Shown in pieces: positions 50,993 to 60,141 of a stretch of DNA of 64,000 bases (positions are counted from its first letter, which is position 1; each line of letters begins with the position of its first letter). Made by a program: the position numbers and the translations under genes. Source of the stretch: JBDRNO01 sp043811005 (lineage in GTDB: Bacteria; Bacteroidota; Bacteroidia; NORP154); contig JBDRNO010000094.1 of NCBI GenBank assembly GCA_043811005.1, positions 1 to 64,000 of the forward strand, given 5' to 3'. Below the pieces are notes generated by a model, which did no database searches, was not told the origin of the DNA, and worked only from the letters and a program-made list of their open reading frames with translations.

Positions 50993-51076
50993 TATATATT
51001 TGACACAGTTTACCGGTAATTCCTAACTTTCAAAGTCAATTTACGTATAAATCTTTGAAGCTCAACAGATCATAAA

Positions 51077-53050
51077 ATGCTAAGATATTTAGTCCTATTG
51101 CTACTTTTATTTGGCATGAACATCTTTGTGCCAATAAGTTATGCCCAAAAACAAGGTAATATCTGGTATTTCGGAGATGGTGCAGGATTGGATTTTAACA
51201 GCGGGGTTCCTGTTGCATTAACTGATGGACAAACCTACTTTGCAGATTTCCATAATGAAGGTACTGCCGTAATATCAGACAGTTCCGGCTCCCTGTTGTT
51301 TTACAGCAACGGGGAAAAAGTGTGGAACCGGTATCACCAGGTTATGCCAAATGGAAACGGTTTGTTGGGACATCTTTCTTCAACACACGCTGCCTTTATT
51401 GTACCGAAACCCGGGAGTGAGATATTGTTCTATCTTTTTACTTCAGATTCTTATTATCAAAATGATTTAAAGAACGGTTTTAGATATTCGATAATCAATA
51501 TGTGTTTGGATAATGGGCAGGGTGACATTGTTCCTGGAACCAAAAATATACTCTTATTGGATACTGTTGCAGAAAAAATTTCAGCTATAAAACATGCTAA
51601 CAATATTGATTATTGGGTTATTACTCATAAATATTTTTCTGATGCCTTTTATGCTTTTTTATTGACAAGCAATGGGATTGAAGATACAGTTATTACGTAT
51701 ATTGGGTCTGTACATGAGGAAAATTGTATTCCTCCTAGTCCTAACTTAACAAGAGCTGCAATAGGACAAATTAAAGCTTCTCCTGATGGAACGAAACTGG
51801 CATTAGTCAATACCAATACTTGCACGAATATTTCAGAATTGTTTGATTTTGACAAATCAACAGGAATTGTTTCCAACATTATTGATTTAAATACAAATGA
51901 TGAAGGATGGTATGGTCTTACTTTTTCACCTGATAACACGAAGCTATATAAAACACACCTTTCTGAGACCAGAATCATTTATCAGTATGATCTTTCCGCA
52001 GGAGGAGGACATCCTGATTCAATAATAAATTCTGAGAACTTAATTTCATTTATGTCTACAGGTGGTGTAGGTGCTGCGCATAGCCTGCAAATCGGTCCCG
52101 ATGGAAAAATATATGTTGCTCGAGGGGATAAGAATTTTATAGCAGTAATCAATAATCCCAATTTTTATGGTGCAGCATGCAATTTTGAGGACAGTGCGGT
52201 TTATTTAAACGGCAAAATATGTTCGTATGGCTTGCCCAATTTTATTGACAATTATGATTATTCTAGCACAGGGGTTACTTTACCCCCCATAGCAAACATT
52301 ACAGGACCTGCATCGATCTGTTCAGGAGACAGTGTGGAACTGATATCCGGTATCGCTGCCTCTTATGTATGGCTATTTAATGGCTTGCCCATAATACCTG
52401 GAACAACACAGACTATTATTGCATCATCAGCCGGGGATTACCAGGTAGCAGCAATAAACGATTGCGGAGCGGATACATCGGCTATAAAAACGATAACCGT
52501 AGATCCTTTGCCTGATGCAGATGCCGGTAATGACACTGCTATTATTTCAGGAAGCAGTGTTCAATTGTCCGGCTCTGGGGGCATAGTATATTCATGGAGC
52601 CCATCAGCAGGTTTGAGCGATCCCAATATTTCCAACCCTTTAGCATCCCCAACAGAAACAACTATTTACTACCTTACTGTTACAGATACAAATGAATGTT
52701 CAGATACGGATTCGGTAATTATCACGGTCATGGATTCCGTAATTATCCCGGTTCCTGATGAATTGGATATATTCATACCTGATATTTTTTCACCCAACGG
52801 GGATGGAGAAAATGATGTTTTATATGTTTATGGTAAAGCGATAGAAAACATATTATTTGTTGTGTATGACAGGTGGGGAGAGAAAGTTTATGAGGCAAAG
52901 GAAGTTACAAACGGACAGGATGGTGAGGTCATCGCGGGATGGAACGGCACTTTCGATAACAAACCACTGGACCCTGCTGTTTTTGTATATTATCTTGAGG
53001 TAAATGATGGGGCGATAATTAAAAAGGGGAATATTACCCTGATACGCTGA
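51077..53050 (+). CDS. T9SS type B cargo with beta-propeller-like N-terminal domain
   Basis: A 657-residue secreted protein. Signal peptide to about residue 23 (SYAQ), then QGNIWYFGDGAGLDFNSG opening a repeat-rich domain about 25-390 (IKASPDGTKLALVNT, GLTFSPDNTKLYKT) with a beta-propeller-like character. Ig/PKD-like modules are at about 395-560 (PASICSGDSVEL; DTAIISGSSVQLSGSGGIVYSWSP). The C terminus is a gliding-motility-associated type B sorting domain (IFIPDIFSPNGDGENDVL, VYDRWGEKVYE, KGNITLIR). A 90-bp near copy of its 3' end lies at 53956-54045. Confidence 0.9.
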   Translation: MLRYLVLLLLLFGMNIFVPISYAQKQGNIWYFGDGAGLDFNSGVPVALTDGQTYFADFHNEGTAVISDSSGSLLFYSNGEKVWNRYHQVMPNGNGLLGHLSSTHAAFIVPKPGSEILFYLFTSDSYYQNDLKNGFRYSIINMCLDNGQGDIVPGTKNILLLDTVAEKISAIKHANNIDYWVITHKYFSDAFYAFLLTSNGIEDTVITYIGSVHEENCIPPSPNLTRAAIGQIKASPDGTKLALVNTNTCTNISELFDFDKSTGIVSNIIDLNTNDEGWYGLTFSPDNTKLYKTHLSETRIIYQYDLSAGGGHPDSIINSENLISFMSTGGVGAAHSLQIGPDGKIYVARGDKNFIAVINNPNFYGAACNFEDSAVYLNGKICSYGLPNFIDNYDYSSTGVTLPPIANITGPASICSGDSVELISGIAASYVWLFNGLPIIPGTTQTIIASSAGDYQVAAINDCGADTSAIKTITVDPLPDADAGNDTAIISGSSVQLSGSGGIVYSWSPSAGLSDPNISNPLASPTETTIYYLTVTDTNECSDTDSVIITVMDSVIIPVPDELDIFIPDIFSPNGDGENDVLYVYGKAIENILFVVYDRWGEKVYEAKEVTNGQDGEVIAGWNGTFDNKPLDPAVFVYYLEVNDGAIIKKGNITLIR

Positions 53051-53137
53051 AGCTACTCCCAGTACTCGTGGTGGAATCTCCACTACTGCTGAGTGCAGCT
53101 CATCGGAATTTGTGCGGGGGCATCCCAGCGGGGTAAC

Positions 53138-53455
53138 TTATGCCACTGTAGATTCTTCCTGAATAGATTTTAGCATTTCATGCTTAATAAATCCTCGTAA
53201 GCTCAAATCTTCATCAAGCTTAGACCAATGAATACCTGTTCTGCTAATTTCATAGTTATTTAATAATTCTTCAGAGGTATTATTCAACCGTTTGAACTCT
53301 GACAGGTTCCTTTTTATTACCTTTTTATTATTAAGCAAAATGATCATCAAATCCATATCCTTATAAAAATATGCTGCTTTAATCCTCAAACCATCCTCCA
53401 GAATCATTTTATCGATTTCATCCAGGTTCCACCTATTATTTTTCAAAGTACTCAT
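53138..53455 (-). CDS. DUF2442 protein
   Basis: A 105-residue protein fitting DUF2442 (LKNNRWNLDEIDKM, FKRLNNTSEELLNNYEIS and GIHWSKLDEDLSLRGF are typical). DUF2442 genes commonly follow DUF4160 genes; together they are proposed toxin-antitoxin-like pairs. Here the start overlaps the end of the DUF4160 gene by 20 bp, so the two are coupled. The pair lies between two near-identical 90-bp sorting-domain tails. Confidence 0.88.
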   Translation of the reverse strand: MSTLKNNRWNLDEIDKMILEDGLRIKAAYFYKDMDLMIILLNNKKVIKRNLSEFKRLNNTSEELLNNYEISRTGIHWSKLDEDLSLRGFIKHEMLKSIQEESTVA

Positions 53456-53675
53456 TCCATTTAGATATTAAAAATTCATGGTTTTCTTTTATTATTTTCA
53501 TTATTTGTGCTTCCTCTTGTGATTTAAAGTCGAAGTAATACTCTGGTTTGGGTTCTGGCAGCAACCAAATTTTTGCATCACCTTTTCCTTTTTTTACGTG
53601 AACATGAGGCGGTTCGTTTCTATCAGATGAAAAAAAGAAAAATCTAAATCCTTTTATAGATAGCACTGTTGGCAT
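53436..53675 (-). CDS. DUF4160 protein
   Basis: A 79-residue protein fitting DUF4160: MPTVLSIKGFRFFFFSSDRNEPPHVHVKKGKGDAKIWLLPEP is the usual start, with the NEPPHVHV motif. Partner of the following DUF2442 gene. Function is uncharacterised; the pairing and frequent horizontal transfer suggest an accessory toxin-antitoxin-like unit. Confidence 0.9.
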   Translation of the reverse strand: MPTVLSIKGFRFFFFSSDRNEPPHVHVKKGKGDAKIWLLPEPKPEYYFDFKSQEEAQIMKIIKENHEFLISKWNEYFEK

Positions 53676-53955
53676 AGAACTGCAAATTTAACGAATTTTT
53701 GTTTCTTAAGGTTTCATTATTTCTCTTAATGCTGAAAAAATTAATTTTTGTTCATTCATGCTTCCAGTGCTATTAGTGAAGTAATGTCTTGGGGCATAAT
53801 ATTTATCTAAAATTGGACCGTAAATATACGAAAAGATGTTATAATACCTACCCTTCAAAGAACCATTTTCCAGCGGAAACCACAGATGATGTGTTGCGTG
53901 CTGGGTCTCCCTCTCCCTTCGGGGAGGATCGGGGTGGGGCGGCTCTTCCTTCCAC
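53676..53955. other. Gap with repeat fragment and an uncertain short ORF
   Basis: Minus-strand frame 53706-53957 could encode 83 residues (ends YFTNSTGSMNEQKLIFSALR...), but its N-terminal part runs through a GC-rich CTCTCC/GGGGAGG repeat (about 53898-53946). The C-terminal 35 residues look like genuine protein and may be a remnant. I do not recognise it. Confidence 0.35.
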
Positions 53956-54045
53956 AAACCCCTGGACCCTGCTGTGTTTGTATATTATCTTGAGGTAAAT
54001 GATGGGGATAGAATGAAAAAGGGGAATATTACACTGGTACGCTGA
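53956..54045 (+). pseudogene. Orphan 3' tail of a type B sorting domain
   Basis: This 90-bp stretch matches 52961-53050 at 82 of 90 positions, including the final KGNIT(L)xR and the TGA stop. It encodes LDPAVFVYYLEVNDG and MKKGNITLVR but has no upstream gene; a GC-rich repeat interrupts the 5' side. It marks a second, degraded sorting-domain gene or a duplication flanking the DUF4160/DUF2442 pair. Confidence 0.8.
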
Positions 54046-54124
54046 CCGCGTTCGCATAAAGCTTTAGCGGTTGCGAAAGCTGCAGGGTAAACTTTGGTAA
54101 GATAAACTTCCAATTTAAACAACT

Positions 54125-57100
54125 CTACAACCGCCCACCAAGCACACAAGTCTCCTTGTATTTCTCAATATTTCCATCCAAATCAAAAACCTCGAAGAAG
54201 ATAATATATATCCCCATCCTGGCTTTTTCGTTATTTTCATTTATCCCATCCCACGAGAAAGTTCCCTCATCAGTGCCTAATAATTCATTTTGCACAAGAT
54301 ATTTTGCAGGCCTTCCCTTTGAATCATATATGGTAATATTTGCTACAAATCCCGGGGAATCAAATTTATAGCTGATATTAACAACATCATTGAAGCCATC
54401 ATTATCGGGTGAGAAGATCTCAGGGTCAATGGTTATTGGTTCATCTGTAACCCCGGAAGTGTTAAACTGGGAATTTTTGTAACCGGGAGTTGCAAAACCA
54501 ATAACTTCAGCCGCTGAATGCCAGTTGGTAGCATCATTGGTGAGTCTGTTAAAACCCAGTCTCTCTAAGGAGACACCACCTTTATCGTTTAATAATGCAA
54601 AATGCATATCCTCATCATAAGTAAAACTGTCGGAAACTTCAAGTAAATTATTTAATAATATCACGGTTCCGTCACCATCATTGTAGCTTGGCAAGGCGTC
54701 AATTTCAACAAAGGTTTCTTCATTGCCCAAAGGGTATTCATCTTTAATATTTGCTCCGTCTTGTGTGAGTACGGCATATTCTTCCGGAAAGAGAACATAG
54801 GGAGTTTGGATAATCGGTTTAATGTTGGCAATAGTGTTGGCTTCAATATTTGCTAATTTCCAGTTACTAATGTCAATGTATCTGCCTGAATTATTGTAAA
54901 CCTCAACAAAGTCAGAGCCGCCTGTTCTGGGATTAAATAATACTTCATTTATAATAATATCCTGTGGCAGCCCTTGTTCGGGCAAAGCAAAATCGGCAGA
55001 ATTACCGGTTCCAATCAGGTTGCCAACGCAATCATTAATGCCGGTAACTGTAACCGTATAAACGATGCCTTCTACAATGGGAGTGGAAAGGAGCAGCAGA
55101 ACAGTTTTGTTATCCTGGCAAATAATGGAATCAATGCCAATTCCTTTTGTAATCGTAAAGGATGCTGATAAAACGCTTGAACTGTCAATAATTTCGTCAA
55201 AAGTAAGTATGACCTGAACAGGATCGGCTGCATCTGCCCTTAGAAGAACGGGATTTAGATTATCAGGGTTGGGGGCATCAACAGAATTTTGCTGCCCGGG
55301 TGTTCCTCCCTTTGCATCAACTGATGCCCGCCAGTTGCTTCCTTCCCCGCATGGATTGCCGGGGTCTATCATTTCCAGTGACCAGCCCCCATCTTCTTTG
55401 TTGTTATCTCCATACCAGCTAATAGAATAATTAACCGAATGTATCACATTTCCCTGGTTGTCATATATGCTTAGCAGCTCTCCATCATTGGTTAAAGAGG
55501 GGAAAGAAGCCAGCGGCAGGACCGCTCCAAACTGTTCAAATTCAGAGGCGGCATCCTCATCGCATAAAATAATATAATCACCGGACAGTAAAATGTGTGG
55601 ATCCAATGAATTTGGAGAGCCCTCATCGGCAAATTGCCATTCCCTAAGGTCAAATGCTTTGTTACTGTTATTGTATAATTCCACAAATTCATATTCCGGC
55701 AAACCTACAACAGGCGAAGGGTCAGGAAATATCTCGCTGATCACCACATCATATTTATCTGCCGGTAATGAAATTACAAACCGGGCTGTATTATTCGAAC
55801 TTACCAGGTTACCTGCACAATCAGTGATGCTGTCTGCCGTAATAGTGTAAACTGTCCCGGCATCAATTGTGGGGCTCAATACCAGGATGCATGAAGTAAA
55901 ATCGCTTGGATCAACGATAACCGAAACAACGTTTAATCCGTTATTCACAAAGTAAGAACCTGTTATCAATCCTGAACTGTCCATAAGTTCGGAGAAGTTA
56001 AGGATCACTTGCGATGAGTCAATGGCATAGGCGCTCAAGAGATCTGGAGATTGTGTATCAGGTGTAGTGTCATGAACCGAATTTTTAAATCCGGGAGTTC
56101 CGCCACCCGGATTGATCGAAGCCGTCCAGTTGTTTGAACCGCTACAGATCGCTAAAGGATTAATTAATTCAAGAGACCATCCGCCTTCATCCTTGTCCGG
56201 GTCATTATACCATTGATCCGTGTAATTGACGCGATCCACCATGGTAGCCACATCATTTTTTAAAGACATATTATCACCTGAATTATTAAGTGTCGGCCAT
56301 GTTGAAAGTCCGATAACAGCCCCATAAGGACTAAAGCTTGCAGTATCTGCAACCGGACAAAGGATTACATAATCACCGGAGAGTAAAAAGAAGGTTGATA
56401 AAATGCCTGTGGAACTACCATCTGAAAATTCCCAGCCATTTAAATCAAATGCCTTATTGCCTGTGTTAAAAAGCTCAATATACTCAATCTCTGGCAGCCC
56501 GACCTGAGGGCTTGGATCGGCAAAGATCTCATTGATCACCACATCTTTATACAAGGCGGTATCGGGCACAAAATACATAAACTGAACATTTGTAGGTGAT
56601 ATAATGGAATCCCCGGAAAGATTTTCAACATTTGAAATGGATAAGGTATTTGTAACACCACTTTGAAATGCTATCGAAAAAGTTAAATGAACGAAACTGG
56701 AATCCGTACCATCCCTGACTGCATTCGAAGAATTGCCAATACCATTGTCTACAGAGTAATTGGTGGTGGTTTCTGCTGTTGTTTGTTCTACCACTTCAGA
56801 AAATTGGATATCTATTGTTGTATCAGAAAGTACTGATATAGATAAAATTGTGGGAGGTACAATATAAAAGGTAAAATCTTCAGTTGCTGTGATAATGGTA
56901 TTCCCGCTACGGTCTTCCACATTATTGACAGTTAGGGTGTTTTGAAGTCCATCCGTGAAACTGATCGTAAAAGTTAAGTGAACTAAGCTGGAGTCCGTAC
57001 CATCTCTCACGGCAGAATAAGGATTCCCAATGCCATTATTAACTGAATAGTTGGTAAGCGTTTCTGCTGTTGTTTTTTTCACTACCTCAGAAAACTGCAC

Positions 57101-57805
57101 ATCAAGTGTTGTGTCGGATAATACCAGGACAGTATCAATTGAAGGAGGAATTGTGTCGGGAATGATAGTGCCTACATAAAAATCATCAAAATAAAACTTG
57201 TCTGACCGGGTTGAAGTATAGTCACAAAAGACACCGGAAAAATTTGATAGTGTATGGGTGTTGTCAAACACCGTGCCTTCGGAAAAATAATTTGTTCCTC
57301 CCAGTATATCGGAAAAAAGCTGCCAGTTACCGGCAGTATCACGGATAACTTTTACCCTAACGGTAACAGGAGAATAATCTACCCTGTCATCAACGCCATC
57401 AATAATTTCAGTTTCTGTCGCTCCAGTTTTTTCATAAAGAGATATCTCATCGGTAGTATTTCCGATCTTTACAAAATATCCATTCAGAGGACCATTCAGA
57501 TTTGCCGTATCAGAAACCAAAAATATATTGGCATAATTAGCGCTTGAAGGGTTGAAATCCAACATTACATAAAAGGCCCATTCAGTACTGTCTATCGAAG
57601 TACTTGGTGTGCTCAAATACGCCACATCATCAACAGCCGGAGCATTAAGATGTAACTGGTATGACAGGTCAACCTCAAATTTAGAGTTATCCCCGCTCCA
57701 GGCAGGATTATTGGTAAAATCCCCATCAGAAAAATCATCGGTGAGTTGTGCTGAAACACAAATGGGAAAGAGATAAATAAAAAATATTATTAATAATTTT
57801 TTCAT
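54125..57805 (-). CDS. Secreted protein with lamin-tail and Ig-like domains and T9SS-type C terminus
   Basis: A 1226-residue protein with signal peptide (to about residue 19, VSA-Q), a galactose-binding/lectin-like region (about 25-210), Ig-like Big_5 modules (about 215-410; repeated DTxLDVQFSEVV / TTAETTTNYSVDNGIGN) and three lamin-tail domains. The lamin-tail domains start near residues 418, 690 and 960 (DVVINEIFADPSPQVGLPEIEYIELFNTGNKAFDLNGWEFSD and relatives) with further Big_5 linkers between them. The C terminus (ITIDPEIFSPDNDGFNDVV, ITIYDSKGRPAKYL, KYKETCVLGGRL) is a FlgD/CHU_C-like sorting domain. Probably displayed on the cell surface; no catalytic motif is visible. Confidence 0.87.
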   Translation of the reverse strand: MKKLLIIFFIYLFPICVSAQLTDDFSDGDFTNNPAWSGDNSKFEVDLSYQLHLNAPAVDDVAYLSTPSTSIDSTEWAFYVMLDFNPSSANYANIFLVSDTANLNGPLNGYFVKIGNTTDEISLYEKTGATETEIIDGVDDRVDYSPVTVRVKVIRDTAGNWQLFSDILGGTNYFSEGTVFDNTHTLSNFSGVFCDYTSTRSDKFYFDDFYVGTIIPDTIPPSIDTVLVLSDTTLDVQFSEVVKKTTAETLTNYSVNNGIGNPYSAVRDGTDSSLVHLTFTISFTDGLQNTLTVNNVEDRSGNTIITATEDFTFYIVPPTILSISVLSDTTIDIQFSEVVEQTTAETTTNYSVDNGIGNSSNAVRDGTDSSFVHLTFSIAFQSGVTNTLSISNVENLSGDSIISPTNVQFMYFVPDTALYKDVVINEIFADPSPQVGLPEIEYIELFNTGNKAFDLNGWEFSDGSSTGILSTFFLLSGDYVILCPVADTASFSPYGAVIGLSTWPTLNNSGDNMSLKNDVATMVDRVNYTDQWYNDPDKDEGGWSLELINPLAICSGSNNWTASINPGGGTPGFKNSVHDTTPDTQSPDLLSAYAIDSSQVILNFSELMDSSGLITGSYFVNNGLNVVSVIVDPSDFTSCILVLSPTIDAGTVYTITADSITDCAGNLVSSNNTARFVISLPADKYDVVISEIFPDPSPVVGLPEYEFVELYNNSNKAFDLREWQFADEGSPNSLDPHILLSGDYIILCDEDAASEFEQFGAVLPLASFPSLTNDGELLSIYDNQGNVIHSVNYSISWYGDNNKEDGGWSLEMIDPGNPCGEGSNWRASVDAKGGTPGQQNSVDAPNPDNLNPVLLRADAADPVQVILTFDEIIDSSSVLSASFTITKGIGIDSIICQDNKTVLLLLSTPIVEGIVYTVTVTGINDCVGNLIGTGNSADFALPEQGLPQDIIINEVLFNPRTGGSDFVEVYNNSGRYIDISNWKLANIEANTIANIKPIIQTPYVLFPEEYAVLTQDGANIKDEYPLGNEETFVEIDALPSYNDGDGTVILLNNLLEVSDSFTYDEDMHFALLNDKGGVSLERLGFNRLTNDATNWHSAAEVIGFATPGYKNSQFNTSGVTDEPITIDPEIFSPDNDGFNDVVNISYKFDSPGFVANITIYDSKGRPAKYLVQNELLGTDEGTFSWDGINENNEKARMGIYIIFFEVFDLDGNIEKYKETCVLGGRL

Positions 57806-57958
57806 GTCAAGTAGGAATTAAATCACAAATTTAGGTGTAATATATTTCATTTATAAATTAAAACTGCAAATTTTTATACCTTTATGACGTTAATTTTACT
57901 CGACTTTATGGACAAACATTAATTAGGGTTTGTCTATAAAGCAGCAAAAAATCAAATC

Positions 57959-58960
57959 ATGAAAATAGCAATAATAGGCGCAACAGGTCTTGTAGGCAGG
58001 ACTATGATAAAGGTTTTAGATGAAAGGGATTTTCCTGTACATGAGTTGGTTCCTGTAGCTTCAGGGAGATCTGAAGGGAAGGAAATAAGGTATAGGGGTA
58101 TAGGGTATAAGGTTATTGGCTTGGAAGAAGCAGTTGCACAATGCCCTGATATTGCTTTATTCTCAGCAGGCAGTGCTGTTTCATTAGAATGGGCACCGAA
58201 ATTTGCAGAAGCAGGAACAACTGTTATTGATAATTCATCTGCATGGAGGATGGATCCCGGTATTAAGCTGATCGTTCCCGAAATTAATGCAACCCTCCTT
58301 TCCTCCAAAGATAAGATCATTGCAAATCCTAATTGTTCAACCATCCAGATGGTTATGGTGATGGCGCCACTTCATGAAAAATATAAGATAAGAAGGATTG
58401 TTGTTTCCACTTATCAATCGGTTACAGGAACGGGGATGAAAGCCGTTAAGCAGTTAGAGAATGAACGAAAAGGAAATCTCGAAATCCGCAATCCGGAAAT
58501 GGCTTATCCTTACCCAATTGACAAAAACTGCCTGCCACACTGCGATGGCTTTACAGAAAGCGGATACACAAAAGAAGAGATCAAACTGATAAATGAAACC
58601 CAAAAAATACTAAATGATCATTCAATTGGCATAACAGCCACGGCAGTAAGGGTTCCGGTTATTAGGGGACATTCGGAAGCGGTGAACGTTGAGTTTGGGA
58701 ATGATTACAACATTAAAGAAGCAAGAAGCATTTTATCAGCAACAAAAGGTGTGGTTGTTCAGGATGATATTTTAAATAATCAATACCCAATGCCAATATT
58801 TGCAGAAGGAAAAGATGAGGTGTTCGTGGGTCGCCTGAGGCGGGATGAATCAAAACCCAATACCTTGAATTTATGGATCGTTGCCGATAATCTCAGAAAA
58901 GGAGCCGCAACCAATGCGGTACAGATTGCGGAGTATTTGGTAGAGAATAAGCTTGTTTGA
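57959..58960 (+). CDS. asd: Aspartate-semialdehyde dehydrogenase
   Basis: Reduces aspartyl phosphate to aspartate semialdehyde, the branch point to lysine/diaminopimelate, threonine and methionine. Motifs: GATGLVGRTM (NADP loop), FSAGSAVSLEW, NSSAWRMDPGIKLIVPEIN, catalytic Cys in IIANPNCSTIQMVM, and VPVIRGHSEAVNVEF with the basic residues of the active site. Length of 333 is normal. Single gene, convergent with lspA (2-bp gap between stops). Confidence 0.96.
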   Translation: MKIAIIGATGLVGRTMIKVLDERDFPVHELVPVASGRSEGKEIRYRGIGYKVIGLEEAVAQCPDIALFSAGSAVSLEWAPKFAEAGTTVIDNSSAWRMDPGIKLIVPEINATLLSSKDKIIANPNCSTIQMVMVMAPLHEKYKIRRIVVSTYQSVTGTGMKAVKQLENERKGNLEIRNPEMAYPYPIDKNCLPHCDGFTESGYTKEEIKLINETQKILNDHSIGITATAVRVPVIRGHSEAVNVEFGNDYNIKEARSILSATKGVVVQDDILNNQYPMPIFAEGKDEVFVGRLRRDESKPNTLNLWIVADNLRKGAATNAVQIAEYLVENKLV

Positions 58961-58962
58961 AT

Positions 58963-59604
58963 TTATGTAACTATATTTTCCCCTCTCTTCTCTGTTTCTT
59001 TTACCCCAAAAAACCTCTTTTGAAAAATAATTATTGTAATTACCCCGACAGTAATCGCAGAATCGGCAATGTTAAATACCGGTCTAAAAAAAATAAATTG
59101 CTCGGTTGCCCAAAACGGGAACCATGGGGGGAAGTGTCCTTCAATTACCGGGAAGTAAAACATATCCACTACTTTTCCATGCAGTAAGCCGGCATAACCG
59201 CCTTCTTCAGGCAGGAATTCGGCTAACCGGCAGCTGCTTTCACTGAATATCATGCCATAAAATGTACTGTCTATAATATTTCCAAGCGCTCCTACAAATA
59301 CCAACGACACACATATTACAAGTCCACCATCGGCTTTCTTTTTTATAAGATCATATAAATACCATGCAATAACAAAAATTGCTATAATCCGGAAAATACT
59401 CAAAAATAATTTTCCTAACTTTCCGCCAAACTCCAGCCCGAAAGCCATTCCTGAATTTTCGGTGAAATGAATAATGAACCAATCCCCTAAAATATTGTAT
59501 TCCTGTCCCAGGTACATGTGGGTTTTTACCCAGAACTTCAACGCCTGATCAATAGCGAGAATTATAAAAATTATGATTACTATTTTTTTCAAAATAAACT
59601 CCAT
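58963..59604 (-). CDS. lspA: Prolipoprotein signal peptidase (signal peptidase II)
   Basis: Removes signal peptides from lipid-modified prolipoproteins. Four transmembrane helices, with the catalytic Asp pair in GALGNIIDSTFYGM and VVDMFYFP; FTENSGMAFG is the family NxG motif. Length of 213 is longer than typical (about 165) because of an extra loop (SESSCRLAEFLPEEGGYAGLLHGK), as is common in Bacteroidetes. It should handle the lipoproteins at 26841 and 48002 among others. Confidence 0.95.
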   Translation of the reverse strand: MEFILKKIVIIIFIILAIDQALKFWVKTHMYLGQEYNILGDWFIIHFTENSGMAFGLEFGGKLGKLFLSIFRIIAIFVIAWYLYDLIKKKADGGLVICVSLVFVGALGNIIDSTFYGMIFSESSCRLAEFLPEEGGYAGLLHGKVVDMFYFPVIEGHFPPWFPFWATEQFIFFRPVFNIADSAITVGVITIIIFQKRFFGVKETEKRGENIVT

Positions 59605-59653
59605 TTACCCTTATGGGTATGGTTAGACACTATATTGTTTTCAATGCGAAACT

Positions 59654-59680
59654 ATAAAAAAACCCCCGGATTCCCGGGGG
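59654..59680 (-). terminator. Rho-independent terminator for the ileS-dksA-like transcript
   Basis: CCCCCGG-GAAT-CCGGGGG read on the minus strand, followed by a seven-T run. It lies about 50 nt beyond the stop of the DksA-like gene. Confidence 0.85.
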
Positions 59681-59728
59681 AATACTTAAATCTTGAAAAA
59701 ATATTTCAAATTGGAAAATAGTGATTTA

Positions 59729-60127
59729 TTATTGTTGCATTTTTGCTTCAATGCTCAATGTTGCATGTGGGACGGCTATTAATCTTTCTTTAGATATCAG
59801 ATTGCCGGTCACTCTGCATATTCCATAGGTGCCGTTATTAATCCTGATCAAAGCATTCTCCAAATGCCCGATAAACTTTTTCTGCCTTGATGCAAGCTGT
59901 GCATTTTCCTCTTTTGACAATACTGAAGAGCCTTCTTCCAACACCTTGAATGTTGGGGATGTATCATCTGTACCGTGGTCATCTTTATAAGAAATATTCC
60001 TTTTGAATAGTTCATATTCCTTCTTTGCCTTCTCTAATTTTTTGAGGATAATTTGCCTGAATTCTTCCAGCTCGGCAGAAGAATATTTACTTTTTGTTGT
60101 TTTTGATGTCGTATTTTCTTTTACCAT
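59729..60127 (-). CDS. TraR/DksA-family protein
   Basis: A 132-residue protein of the DksA/TraR family, coiled-coil N-terminal half (about 15-100, EFRQIILKKLEKAKKEYELFKR) and a C-terminal motif GICRVTGNLISKERLIAVPHATLSIEAK. Only one Cys remains of the classical four-Cys zinc site, as in other Bacteroidetes members. Members modulate RNA polymerase with ppGpp. Fifteen bp downstream of ileS and probably in its operon. Confidence 0.9.
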   Translation of the reverse strand: MVKENTTSKTTKSKYSSAELEEFRQIILKKLEKAKKEYELFKRNISYKDDHGTDDTSPTFKVLEEGSSVLSKEENAQLASRQKKFIGHLENALIRINNGTYGICRVTGNLISKERLIAVPHATLSIEAKMQQ

Positions 60128-60141
60128 TTTATATGAATTTT

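Noticed and set aside
53706..53957. Minus-strand ORF of 83 residues as a third gene with DUF4160/DUF2442
   Set aside because: Its N-terminal part runs through a GC-rich dispersed repeat and no family could be recognised; kept only as an uncertain remnant.
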